Shown here: piece by piece, positions 44,393-52,700 of the stretch
How the letters are laid out: each line of letters starts with the position of its first letter
Numbering within the stretch: the first letter of the stretch is position 1
Source: a bacterium
GTDB taxonomy: Bacteria; Krumholzibacteriota; Krumholzibacteriia; JACNKJ01
NCBI GenBank assembly: GCA_024231955.1
Contig: JAAEPZ010000764.1
Coordinates: 62,001 to 126,000, forward strand
Length of the DNA: 64,000 nt
Direction of reading: 5' to 3'
The notes under the pieces: generated by a model
What the model was told of the DNA's origin: nothing
What the model saw: the letters and a program-made list of their open reading frames with translations, nothing else
Databases searched by the model: none
Translations under genes and position numbers: made by a program

Positions 44393-44466
44393 GCCCCCGT
44401 AGCTCATCAGGATAGAGCACTGGTTTCCTAAACCAGGTGTAGTGAGTTCGAGTCTCGCCGGGGGTA
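44393..44466 (+). tRNA. tRNA-Arg(CCU)
   Basis: Acceptor GCCCCCG with CGGGGGT (G-T closing pair), anticodon stem CTGGT/ACCAG with loop TTCCTAA (anticodon CCT), T-loop TTCGAGT, discriminator A. Here CCA does follow (44467-44469), unlike the other three tRNAs. It sits five bases after the sigma factor stop with no promoter between, so it may be cotranscribed. Confidence 0.94.
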
Positions 44467-44475
44467 CCATTAAAT

Positions 44476-44511
44476 AGGCCTAATCGCAGTGAGATCGCGA
44501 TTGGGCCTTTT
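44476..44511 (+). terminator. Intrinsic terminator after tRNA-Arg
   Basis: GGCCTAATCGC pairs with GCGATTGGGCC (one G-T pair), followed by TTTT. Confidence 0.85.
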
Positions 44512-44581
44512 GCTTGTCTGGCTTTTGTGCCCACCTTGCTTCCAGCTTTGCCCCGATATCGTCGACGGAGTCGGGGACTAG

Positions 44582-44617
44582 TTGAAAAGAGTGCCGTAAT
44601 TGTGATAATCTTATAAT
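44582..44617 (+). promoter_or_regulatory. Promoter of the AT-rich patch
   Basis: TTGAAA at 44582 and GATAAT at 44604 are 16 bases apart; a perfect TATAAT at 44612 overlaps the same site. It precedes the 67-aa gene by about 100 bases. Confidence 0.5.
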
Positions 44618-44620
44618 GTA

Positions 44621-44675
44621 TCAGATCTGAATAATCATCTGACAAGAGGTGATATTCTCAGATTTGAATATCTGA
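44621..44675 (+). promoter_or_regulatory. Cluster of TCAGAT half-sites (operator-like)
   Basis: A perfect TCAGATCTGA at 44621, a lone ATCTGA at 44637 and TCAGAT-TTGAAT-ATCTGA at 44658-44675 give five half-sites in 55 bases just downstream of the promoter. This is the usual place for a repressor. Confidence 0.45.
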
Positions 44676-44714
44676 ATGAAAGCCCACTTTGAATGAAAAC
44701 GAAAGGCGCTTCTA

Positions 44715-44918
44715 ATGGCTGATGTAAAAATCAACACTCCCGAAGGGACCTTCAAAATCACTCAAAAGCCTGGTGACCTGATTAATGGAATCAAGAAGGG
44801 AGACCTGAGCAGGATATCTGCCTATGGTGAAGGCGATGCCACTGGGCAGGGATTGCATACTGGCACCAATTCCCAAACTGTTGGCAGGCATAACCAGCCT
44901 TTTGGGAGGAAAAAGTAG
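44715..44918 (+). CDS. Hypothetical 67-aa protein
   Basis: Begins M-A-D-V-K-I-N-T-P-E-G-T-F-K-I-T and ends in a basic Q-P-F-G-R-K-K tail. No signal peptide or membrane segment. The centre is Gly/Thr/Asn-rich. AAAGG lies eight bases before the ATG, and a promoter with repeated half-sites precedes it, which supports a real gene. Not recognised. It lies in the AT-richer patch after tRNA-Arg, 98 bases before a secreted protein gene; regulation or function with that gene is open. Confidence 0.5.
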   Translation: MADVKINTPEGTFKITQKPGDLINGIKKGDLSRISAYGEGDATGQGLHTGTNSQTVGRHNQPFGRKK

Positions 44919-45016
44919 TCTGCATACATCGACACTCTGGGGAGCAGGTTCAATCTGCCTCCTTCAATCTACTATTCGCACTCCAGCATACGGAGTACTG
45001 GAGTGAAGGGGATAGA

Positions 45017-46474
45017 ATGACTAGGCTGAGTTCCTTCGTTGCGTCTGTACTCACAACATGGATTCTGTTACAGCCCATCTGTCCGTTTGCAGGTGTCCAT
45101 AATCCTCTTAGCATTCAATATGAGTATAGCATCCCACTTCCAAATGAAGCAGGAGAAGGTATAGCATTTGATGGCACTCATCTCCTCGTTGACAGCGGAG
45201 GTTTGATCCGGTTCTTGGACAAGGAGACGGGCGAGGAAATGAGAACTATCCCGTACTCGTTTCAAGGCTATCCAAACAGTACTGAATTGCGTGGAATGTG
45301 CGTAAATTCCAACAGAATAGCGATTGTAAATATCGATGGCATTGTCTGCTACATGGACCTGATAACAGGCGAGCCATATCAGTACTATGACTTACGAAGC
45401 GCTTTGCCCAATATATTGGAAGTAATGGCATGTGAAATCATTGACAACGAACTCTATCTCCTGACTACGCGAGTTCATACTGAACTAATAGCCGACTATG
45501 TTTCAGTGTTCAATGCCATGGATGGATCCTTGCTGCGAAGATACCATGACCCTGGCTTATCTTCTCATGGGACAGACAACGGGGGATTGGTCCATATAGC
45601 AGGAGAACTTTGGAGTGTTTATCGAAGTTACTCCGGCATAAGTCGCTTCAATCCGCTGAATGGTGTCGGCGACAACTCTGGTGTTGTCCCGTATGATTTT
45701 CTTCGAGATCTTGCCGGCATACATCCGCCATGCCCATGTGGTGTTGCATTTGATGGCGAGAATAGAATATTCGTTCTTAACGGTAATGCAGATCAAATAG
45801 ATGTATATCGGTACAATGAATCAATAGGCGATTTCGTTTGGGATGATGTTAATGATAACGGCCTGCAGGAGGTGAACGAACAAGGAATTCCTGATATTCT
45901 CGTTAATCTCTTCGACGACTCAGGTGTTCTGATCAGTACCACAGGTACAGATTCATCAGGTTTCTATTCCTTCACAGATCTAGGACCTGGTACCTACTCT
46001 ATGCAATTTGTAAGACCTGCCGGTTATAGGTACAGTCCACAGGATGTAGCAGATGAATCTTGTGATAGCGATGTGAATCCAACTACTGGAAGAACTGATT
46101 ACATTTACCTGGAGGAGGGTGAACTGGACCACGATTGGGATGCGGGTATGTATTATGATGGTGTATCCTCAATTTCCAATCCAGTTGGTGCACAGATGGA
46201 TTTGCAGCTTAAGAGTTATCCTAATCCATTCAACCCATCTGCTATGATATCATATGTGCTGCCAATGGAATCTCATGTGCAACTTGCAATACATGATCTG
46301 GCGGGCCGATTGGTCCTCCTTTTGGAGGAGAATGAGAGCGTATCCAAGGGGCACCATCAAGTGAAATGGCATGGTTGTGATTCCAAAGGGAAGGCGATGA
46401 GTTCAGGTTTGTACATATGTCGACTTGAAACAAGCTACAATTCGGATTCAATTCCGTTAATACTAATCAAGTAG
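45017..46474 (+). CDS. Secreted protein with SdrD-B-like domain and C-terminal sorting domain
   Basis: 485 aa with a signal peptide (hydrophobic core residues 8-25, F-A-G cleavage region). Residues ~30-270 look like a beta-propeller or similar repeat fold (L-I-R-F-L-D-K-E-T-G, V-C-Y-M-D-L-I-T-G-E). Residues ~273-385 are an SdrD-B type domain (I-G-D-F-V-W-D-D-V-N-D-N-G-L-Q, D-S-S-G-F-Y-S-F-T-D-L, G-T-Y). The end has Y-P-N-P-F-N-P, D-L-A-G-R-L-V and S-S-G-L-Y-I-C, the sorting layout seen in two other proteins here. Codons are clearly more AT-rich than in housekeeping neighbours, suggesting recent arrival. AAGGGGA precedes the ATG. Confidence 0.78.
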   Translation: MTRLSSFVASVLTTWILLQPICPFAGVHNPLSIQYEYSIPLPNEAGEGIAFDGTHLLVDSGGLIRFLDKETGEEMRTIPYSFQGYPNSTELRGMCVNSNRIAIVNIDGIVCYMDLITGEPYQYYDLRSALPNILEVMACEIIDNELYLLTTRVHTELIADYVSVFNAMDGSLLRRYHDPGLSSHGTDNGGLVHIAGELWSVYRSYSGISRFNPLNGVGDNSGVVPYDFLRDLAGIHPPCPCGVAFDGENRIFVLNGNADQIDVYRYNESIGDFVWDDVNDNGLQEVNEQGIPDILVNLFDDSGVLISTTGTDSSGFYSFTDLGPGTYSMQFVRPAGYRYSPQDVADESCDSDVNPTTGRTDYIYLEEGELDHDWDAGMYYDGVSSISNPVGAQMDLQLKSYPNPFNPSAMISYVLPMESHVQLAIHDLAGRLVLLLEENESVSKGHHQVKWHGCDSKGKAMSSGLYICRLETSYNSDSIPLILIK

Positions 46475-46633
46475 GATGAGTTCAAGTGGGGTGGAGAGAA
46501 GGAGGCGCAAGCTCTCCCGTCGTTGTCGGGATCTGGAGCAGGCCGTCAGCCGATAGGGCAGGGGTTCAACCTCGCTTCCCAGGCTGACCCTCTCCCAAAC
46601 TGCCCTTAACCGCTTCCGATCAAATCCATGACA

Positions 46634-46650
46634 GTATCCCGAATGGATAC
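46634..46650 (+). promoter_or_regulatory. Inverted repeat upstream of the CHAT gene promoter
   Basis: GTATCC-CGAAT-GGATAC, a perfect 6-5-6 dyad ending eight bases before the -35 box. It could bind an activator or repressor dimer. Confidence 0.35.
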
Positions 46651-46658
46651 CGTGTCGG

Positions 46659-46687
46659 TTGACTTGCCGCCGATCATCGGGGACAAT
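46659..46687 (+). promoter_or_regulatory. Probable promoter of the CHAT gene
   Basis: TTGACT and GACAAT are 17 bases apart, about 50 bases before the start codon. Confidence 0.5.
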
Positions 46688-46738
46688 CCTTCGAGATCAG
46701 ACCTACTGCCGTCTACCCTTCCCGGGAATTGAACTCAT

Positions 46739-49666
46739 ATGCCGAACTTCATGCGCAGAGCCGTGTCCCATCCCGTGAGTCTCCTCAGTTCCCGATCCGC
46801 CCGGCGGCAAAACGTGGGCCGCATCATCCTTATCTTCAGCTGCGTTTTACTATCGATGTCCACCGTGGCGACCCGCGCCGGGGCCGACATGGCCGAGCGT
46901 CTGGAAAATCTCCAGGGCCTGTTCTATGCGGGACAATTCGCCGCGGCGCGGGATACCGCCCAGGCGATTATCTTCGAGACGGAACGGACTGCCGACAAAC
47001 CATCACTGGCCGCGGCCCTGCTCAAACTTTCGGACGCGCACTACTACCTGGGCAACCACGCGCAAACGCTGCCGCCGATTGAGAGAGCCTTGGGCATATT
47101 CCGGGAGATCGGCGACGACACCGGCATCGGCCGCTCCTATTACAGCCTTGCCTATTTTTACGAGCGGACCGACCCGGCGCGCATGATCGAACTGCTTGAG
47201 GAGGGGCTGATCTACACGGAGCGGAGCGGCGATCGGCAGTTCAGCATGAACATCGCCAACGCCATGGGTTCGGCGCAATTCAACCAGGGGCAATATGCCG
47301 CGGCCATCCTCTCCTTCGGCAAGGCGGCCGAACTTGCAGGCGATCTGGAGGCCGTCTCGGCGCTGGCGACGGCCAACCAGAACATCGGCCTGATCCACAT
47401 GCACCAGGGCAACAACATCAAGGCGTTGGAATACTTCGACCTGGCCCTGGCGGCCGTGCGCGAGATCGATGAGACGCACAGCATCGCCATCGTGCTGGGC
47501 AACGCCGGCAACGCCCACCTCGGCCTGTACGACTTCGAGGCGGGGCTGGACTGCTACGAGCGCGCCCTGGCCATCCATCGCGAGAGCGGCTACCAGCGGG
47601 GCATCTGTGTCCAGCTCAGCAACATCTCCTCCGTCTACGAACGGTTGCAGGACCTGGAGCACGCGGCCGAGCTGCGCCGCGAGGCGCTGGAGCTGGCAAT
47701 CCAGACCGAGGACAAACGGGGCATCATCCAGACCATGTCCTATCTGGGGCAACTGCACGTGAGCCTGGGCGATCTGATACAGGCGCGGGACTATTTCGAG
47801 CAGGCACATGCCCGGGCGACCGAATTCGGCGATCCCTTCCTGCTGTCGGACCTCGAGGTCAAGCAGGCGCAAATGGCCTATACGAACGGCGACGGCGATC
47901 TTGCCGTTGCAAAATTGTCCAGGGCTGAGGTCAACGCGCGGCAGGTTGAGGATCGCAACAGCCTGGCCATCATCATGGCGAAAAGGGCGGAGTGGGCGGC
48001 CGCCGCCGGGGATCACGAATCCGCCGTAGCCGGATTCCGGGACGCAATTGATCTGCACCTGGCGCTGGAGACGAATCTGAATCTCCACTATTACTACAGT
48101 CGGCTGGGGCAGTCGCTGGCGGCGCTGGGCCGGATTGAAGACGCGGAGCGGGCCTTCGACAACAGCCTCGCGCACATCGATGAACTCGACGCCCGGATCG
48201 CGATGGGGGAATTTCGCGTCAGCCTGTTCGCGGAGGTGGCCGCCATCTACAGCGCCTACTCCGGTTGGCTGGGTGATCGGGGGCATCTGCTGCGCGCCTG
48301 GTCGGTTCTGGATCGGGGGCGGGCCCGGCAACTGGCGTTGCGGATTCAACAGGGGCGTCACCAGGTCGATTTCACCCCGGCCGAACTGACGGTGCTGACC
48401 CGCATCAGCACGCTGCAGCGACGCCTGCGGACCGAAGCGTTGACCGGCGCAGAGCAGATTGACCTGCGGGCGGAGATCGTCGCAGCCGAGTACGAGTACA
48501 ATCGCGCCTGCCGCCGGAGCGCCGGCAATTCGGGTATCACATCGGAGAGTCAATTCGAGTTGCCCGCGAGTCCCGTCGTGACCGTAGCCTATGCGGTTGC
48601 CGGCGACACCTTGCGCGTCTACAGCAATGGGCCGAATGGCCTGCGCCTGCGCAAGGTCGCCGCTGCGCGGCAACTGCTGGAGCGCATCTCTCTGTACCTC
48701 GATCTTATCGCCGATCCCGATTCCGGTGATCATCATCGTGTGGCCGGGCAAAGTCTATTCAAGACGCTGTTGGGTCCCGAATTGGAGGGGCACGCTTCGG
48801 AGCAACTGGTGATCGTGCCCGATGACCGTCTCTGGTCACTCCCCTTTGCCGCGTTGCGTGACGATCAGGGCCGCTATCTGAGCGAGAGGATGACCGTATC
48901 GCTGGTGCCGTCGTTGACCATACTCCACGGGTTGACCCAACTCCCGGCGGGCGCCAACCGCCGCATCCTGGCCACGGCGAACACCCGTTTTGACGAATCC
49001 GCCGTCGGCGCCGATGCACTGGCGCAACTCGAGGACACGCCTGTCGAGGCCATCCGTGTCGGGCGCCTGGCGCACGGTTCAACGGTGCTGCAGGAGGCCG
49101 ACGAGGAGCAGGTGAAAGAGAACCTTGTCGACGGCTACCAGCTCATCCACCTGGCGACACACACGCTCATCGACCTGGAGCATCCCAACCGCTCAAGCAT
49201 CGTGTTCGCGCCTACCTCCAGCGAGGATGGTTACCTGCAGGTGCGTGAGATCGCCCGCCTGCCGCTCGACTGCTCCCTCATGGTGGTGTCCGGGTGCAGC
49301 AGCGGGCGGGGACAAGTCGTGGCCGGCGAAGGGCTGCTGGGCTTGACCCACGCACTGCTCAGCGCCGGGTCGCGATGCGTGACTCTGTCGCGCTGGCCTG
49401 TAGCCGACGCTGCCGCCGCCGTTTTCATGCAGGAGTTCTACCGGGCTCTGCCCACCCACTCGGTCGACCGCTCGCTGCAGATCGCCCGGAACAGGCTGCA
49501 GGGGATGGAGCGCTGGGCACACCCAGCCGTCTGGGCCGCGTTCTACGTGGCCGGCGATGGCGCCCAGACACTGGACCTGCCGCGGCGACGGCCCTGGAGC
49601 CGCATGAGTTTGCCGGTCGCCGGATGCATAATCCTGTTGCTGGTCATTGCACTGCGCCGCCGTTGA
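46739..49666 (+). CDS. Envelope-targeted TPR-CHAT protein (clan CD cysteine peptidase-like)
   Basis: 975 aa. An N-terminal export signal (Arg-rich, core near residues 29-43, A-G-A cleavage) is followed by at least eight TPR-like repeats to about residue 480 (A-L-E-Y-F-D-L-A-L-A, A-L-A-I-H-R-E-S-G). A CHAT domain covers ~640-945: catalytic His808 in H-L-A-T-H-T and Cys853 in V-S-G-C-S-S-G, then G-L-T-H-A-L-L-S-A-G. The end is one membrane helix with R-R-R after it, so the CHAT part should lie outside the cytoplasm. CHAT domains with both residues are proteases in several known systems; the target here is unknown. ATG 46739 is kept; a second ATG four codons on is possible. Confidence 0.85.
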   Translation: MPNFMRRAVSHPVSLLSSRSARRQNVGRIILIFSCVLLSMSTVATRAGADMAERLENLQGLFYAGQFAAARDTAQAIIFETERTADKPSLAAALLKLSDAHYYLGNHAQTLPPIERALGIFREIGDDTGIGRSYYSLAYFYERTDPARMIELLEEGLIYTERSGDRQFSMNIANAMGSAQFNQGQYAAAILSFGKAAELAGDLEAVSALATANQNIGLIHMHQGNNIKALEYFDLALAAVREIDETHSIAIVLGNAGNAHLGLYDFEAGLDCYERALAIHRESGYQRGICVQLSNISSVYERLQDLEHAAELRREALELAIQTEDKRGIIQTMSYLGQLHVSLGDLIQARDYFEQAHARATEFGDPFLLSDLEVKQAQMAYTNGDGDLAVAKLSRAEVNARQVEDRNSLAIIMAKRAEWAAAAGDHESAVAGFRDAIDLHLALETNLNLHYYYSRLGQSLAALGRIEDAERAFDNSLAHIDELDARIAMGEFRVSLFAEVAAIYSAYSGWLGDRGHLLRAWSVLDRGRARQLALRIQQGRHQVDFTPAELTVLTRISTLQRRLRTEALTGAEQIDLRAEIVAAEYEYNRACRRSAGNSGITSESQFELPASPVVTVAYAVAGDTLRVYSNGPNGLRLRKVAAARQLLERISLYLDLIADPDSGDHHRVAGQSLFKTLLGPELEGHASEQLVIVPDDRLWSLPFAALRDDQGRYLSERMTVSLVPSLTILHGLTQLPAGANRRILATANTRFDESAVGADALAQLEDTPVEAIRVGRLAHGSTVLQEADEEQVKENLVDGYQLIHLATHTLIDLEHPNRSSIVFAPTSSEDGYLQVREIARLPLDCSLMVVSGCSSGRGQVVAGEGLLGLTHALLSAGSRCVTLSRWPVADAAAAVFMQEFYRALPTHSVDRSLQIARNRLQGMERWAHPAVWAAFYVAGDGAQTLDLPRRRPWSRMSLPVAGCIILLLVIALRRR

Positions 49667-49719
49667 GCTATCCGTGGAAAAGCCCCTGACCTCGAACGGG
49701 ATTCAAATCGAAAAGAGAA

Positions 49720-49750
49720 GGGGACATGCACCTTTCAGGTGCGTGTCCCC
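49720..49750. terminator. Hairpin between convergent genes, REP-like in sequence
   Basis: GGGGACATGCACCT pairs with AGGTGCGTGTCCCC (one mismatch-type G-T pair) around TTC. On the minus strand it is followed by TTCTCTTTTC, so it probably ends the large minus-strand gene. The GGTGC-G-TGTCCCC core also resembles REP-type dispersed repeats. Confidence 0.6.
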
Positions 49751-49779
49751 AGTTGAATCAAACCCCAATCCCGACGACG

Positions 49780-52700
49780 CTACTTGATCATTATCATCTT
49801 GCGCGTCTCCCGGAAATCGGCCGTCTGCAATCTGTAGAGGTAGACGCCGGATGCCAGACGCCTGCCCTCATCGGTGCAACCGTCCCAGATGATGCTGTGA
49901 TGTCCCGCCGTGAAGTGCCGTCCCTGAGTCAGATTCCGTACGAGACGCCCGGCAAGGCTGAACACGCGCAGGTCAACCTGCGAGTCGCCGGCGAGTCCGA
50001 AGGAGATCACTGTTGTGGGGTTGAAGGGGTTCGGTACGTTGGGCATCAGGTAGCTGACCGTCGGGGCGGTTTCATCCTCCACACCCACAGAGCTGCAACC
50101 CTCTCCATAGGCACCGATCTGCTCGCTGCAGTCGTTGTTGGCCGCCAGACATACCGAGTTGGTATCGATGGTGAAATCCCCTACATGGGCGTCGCAGAAG
50201 TAGGGGTTCGCGGAGATGTTGCCGGCGACCCCATACTGACCGGCGATACTGCCGGTCCAGTCGCCACCAGCATTGCCGTAGATATCGCAGCAGGTCAGGG
50301 TCGCTGTACCGGAATTCACACACTCGAAAGCGGGGGCACGATTGCCGAAGGCGAATAACATACCCTCCGCCTGTGCCGGGGTGCCATCGACATAGACACC
50401 GCAGGCGTTGACACCGGTGTTACCGTAGACCGTGCTGTCATACAGTTTGATGTATTCGGAATCGATTACGGATATTCCGCCACAGGTTCCAGCGGATGTG
50501 TTGTTGGCAATTGTGGCTGAATACAGCTTCAGAGTAGAACCCTGTTCGATATGCAGGGCGCCGCCGCCGACGGCGCTGTGATTGTCCTCAAACCAGCAAT
50601 CCCTGATGGTGACGAACGAGTAGTTGTAGATCATCACCGCACCTCCACGATTATCGGTGGTGTTGCCGGTGAAGATGCAGTTCTCAATGGTGGGATATCC
50701 GAAGTAGCAACGGATAGCTCCGCCATCGCTCGACGCATGGTTATCCCGGAAGATGCAATCGATGATCAGAGGTGCGGAGGCGTTGTGCACCGCTATGGCC
50801 GCCCCACGACTATCGACGATGTTGTCCTCGAAGATGCAACCACGAATGGTTGGTGAGGATTCATGCTCGCAGAACATGCCGCCGGCGAACCATGCGTAGG
50901 CATTGCGAATCGTGATGTCTGAGAATTCGGTCGTGCTGGTCTCGCCTAGATAGAACTTGATGCCGCGATGTTGATCCTCGGCGGTACCCTCGCAATCAAT
51001 GATACAGGTCTCCGCATTGCCGCTTTGCGAGCGGATGCTGACCGCCGCGCCGCTTGCCAGCAGATCACGGTTGCCCGTACCCCGGAAGACACCATCGGCA
51101 AGTTCGATCACATCGCCGTCGCCGGTGCCGTCCAGCGCCGCCTGGATGGTGGGGAAGTCGCCGCTGCCGTCGGGCTTCACCACATAGAGCACGCTGCATT
51201 CAACTTGACCCGCACCGACCAGTTCATGGCCGGGGGAGTTGGCGGGGGCGCAGGGAGATTCTCCGTGCAGGGTGTAGAGACCAGGACCGCAGTAGAGCGG
51301 GTCAGCGGAGAAGTTGCCGTCCTCACCCTCAAGTCCGGCCAGGCAACCGGTCCAGTCGCCGCCGCTGTTGTTCCACACGTCGCTGTCCTCCAGAGAAACA
51401 CTGCCGCTGTTCACACAGACTGACGCCGATCCCTCCGTACTGTTCGCCAGGATCGAGCGGATGAAGGTGGCATTTCCTTCATTCCGACAGTAGGCCACGC
51501 CGCCCTGGGGCGAGTGGTTACTGTCGAAAGTGCAATTGGTGAACACCGGTTCGGCGCCCGAATACTGGCAATGGACCGCCCCGCCCATGCTGTTCGAACT
51601 GTTGCCCGTGATGATGCAATCGGTGAAAACAGGTGCTGCCGGCGCGTACACGTATACCGCTCCTGCACCGTAGTGGCCGTAGTTGTTCTCGATGACGCAG
51701 TCGCTCACCTGGGGAGCCGCACCCGACATGCAGTGCAGGGCCCCGCCTGCGTTACTTGCGCTGTTGTCGAAGAAGCGGCAGTCGGTGATCACCGGGCCGG
51801 AGCCGGAGGTCATGGCGATTGCCGCACCATTATTGGAGATGTTGTCGCGGAATATGCAGTTGGTGATGCTCGGGAGGGCGCCGACGATCCTCATCGCGCC
51901 GCCATAATTCTTCCAGGCATTACGCACGGTTATACCCTCGATGGTGACCTGGGGACATTCTGCGCTGCTGCCGAGTGTGAAACCCCGATGCTGATCGGTC
52001 TCGCCGGCGTTGCAGTCGATGATGCAGGCCTCCGGGTTCCCGCTGGCCGAACGGAGATAGATGCTGGTGAAGTTGAAACCCAGATCACGGTTGCCGTCGC
52101 CGGTGTAGACGCCGTCGGCAAGCTGGATGGTGTCACCCCAGCCGCAGGCGTTGATCGCCGCCTGGATGGTGGGGTAGTCGCCGCTGCCGTCGGCTTCGAG
52201 CAGGTGGGTCCGAATTCCGCAACCGATGCCGAATGCGCCCTGCTGCCCGCAGGGGTTGATGTCCCCGTTGCAGGGTGAAAGCAGATTCAGATGGAAATCA
52301 AGCGTGCCGGGATTACAGTACATGGGGTCGACCGACAGGTTGCCGCTGACACCTGCATAGCTCGCGATATCCCCGATCCAGTCACCGCCGGCGTTGTTCC
52401 AGATGTTGGTGCACTCTATGTCGGGATTGGAACCAGGCTCCGAGTAAACACCCTCGCCTACCCAGCAACTGGTGATGAGGCAGTGATCCAGCGAATAGGT
52501 CACGTTGTTGCGGACATTGACTCCGCCACCCTCGGGCGCCTGATTTTCATGAAGCGTGCATCCGAATAGATTCAGATACCCGTTCGTCACCCAGAGGGCT
52601 CCACCGGCATTGGTGGCGCTGCAGTTGTTGAACAGGCACTCCTGGAAGAGGCTGGCGATCGAGAGCGCGTAGCCGTATACGCTGCCGCCTCGGTTGCCAG

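Noticed and set aside
47003..48751. 582-codon open frame on the minus strand opposite the CHAT gene
   Set aside because: Shadow of the TPR region; no start signal.
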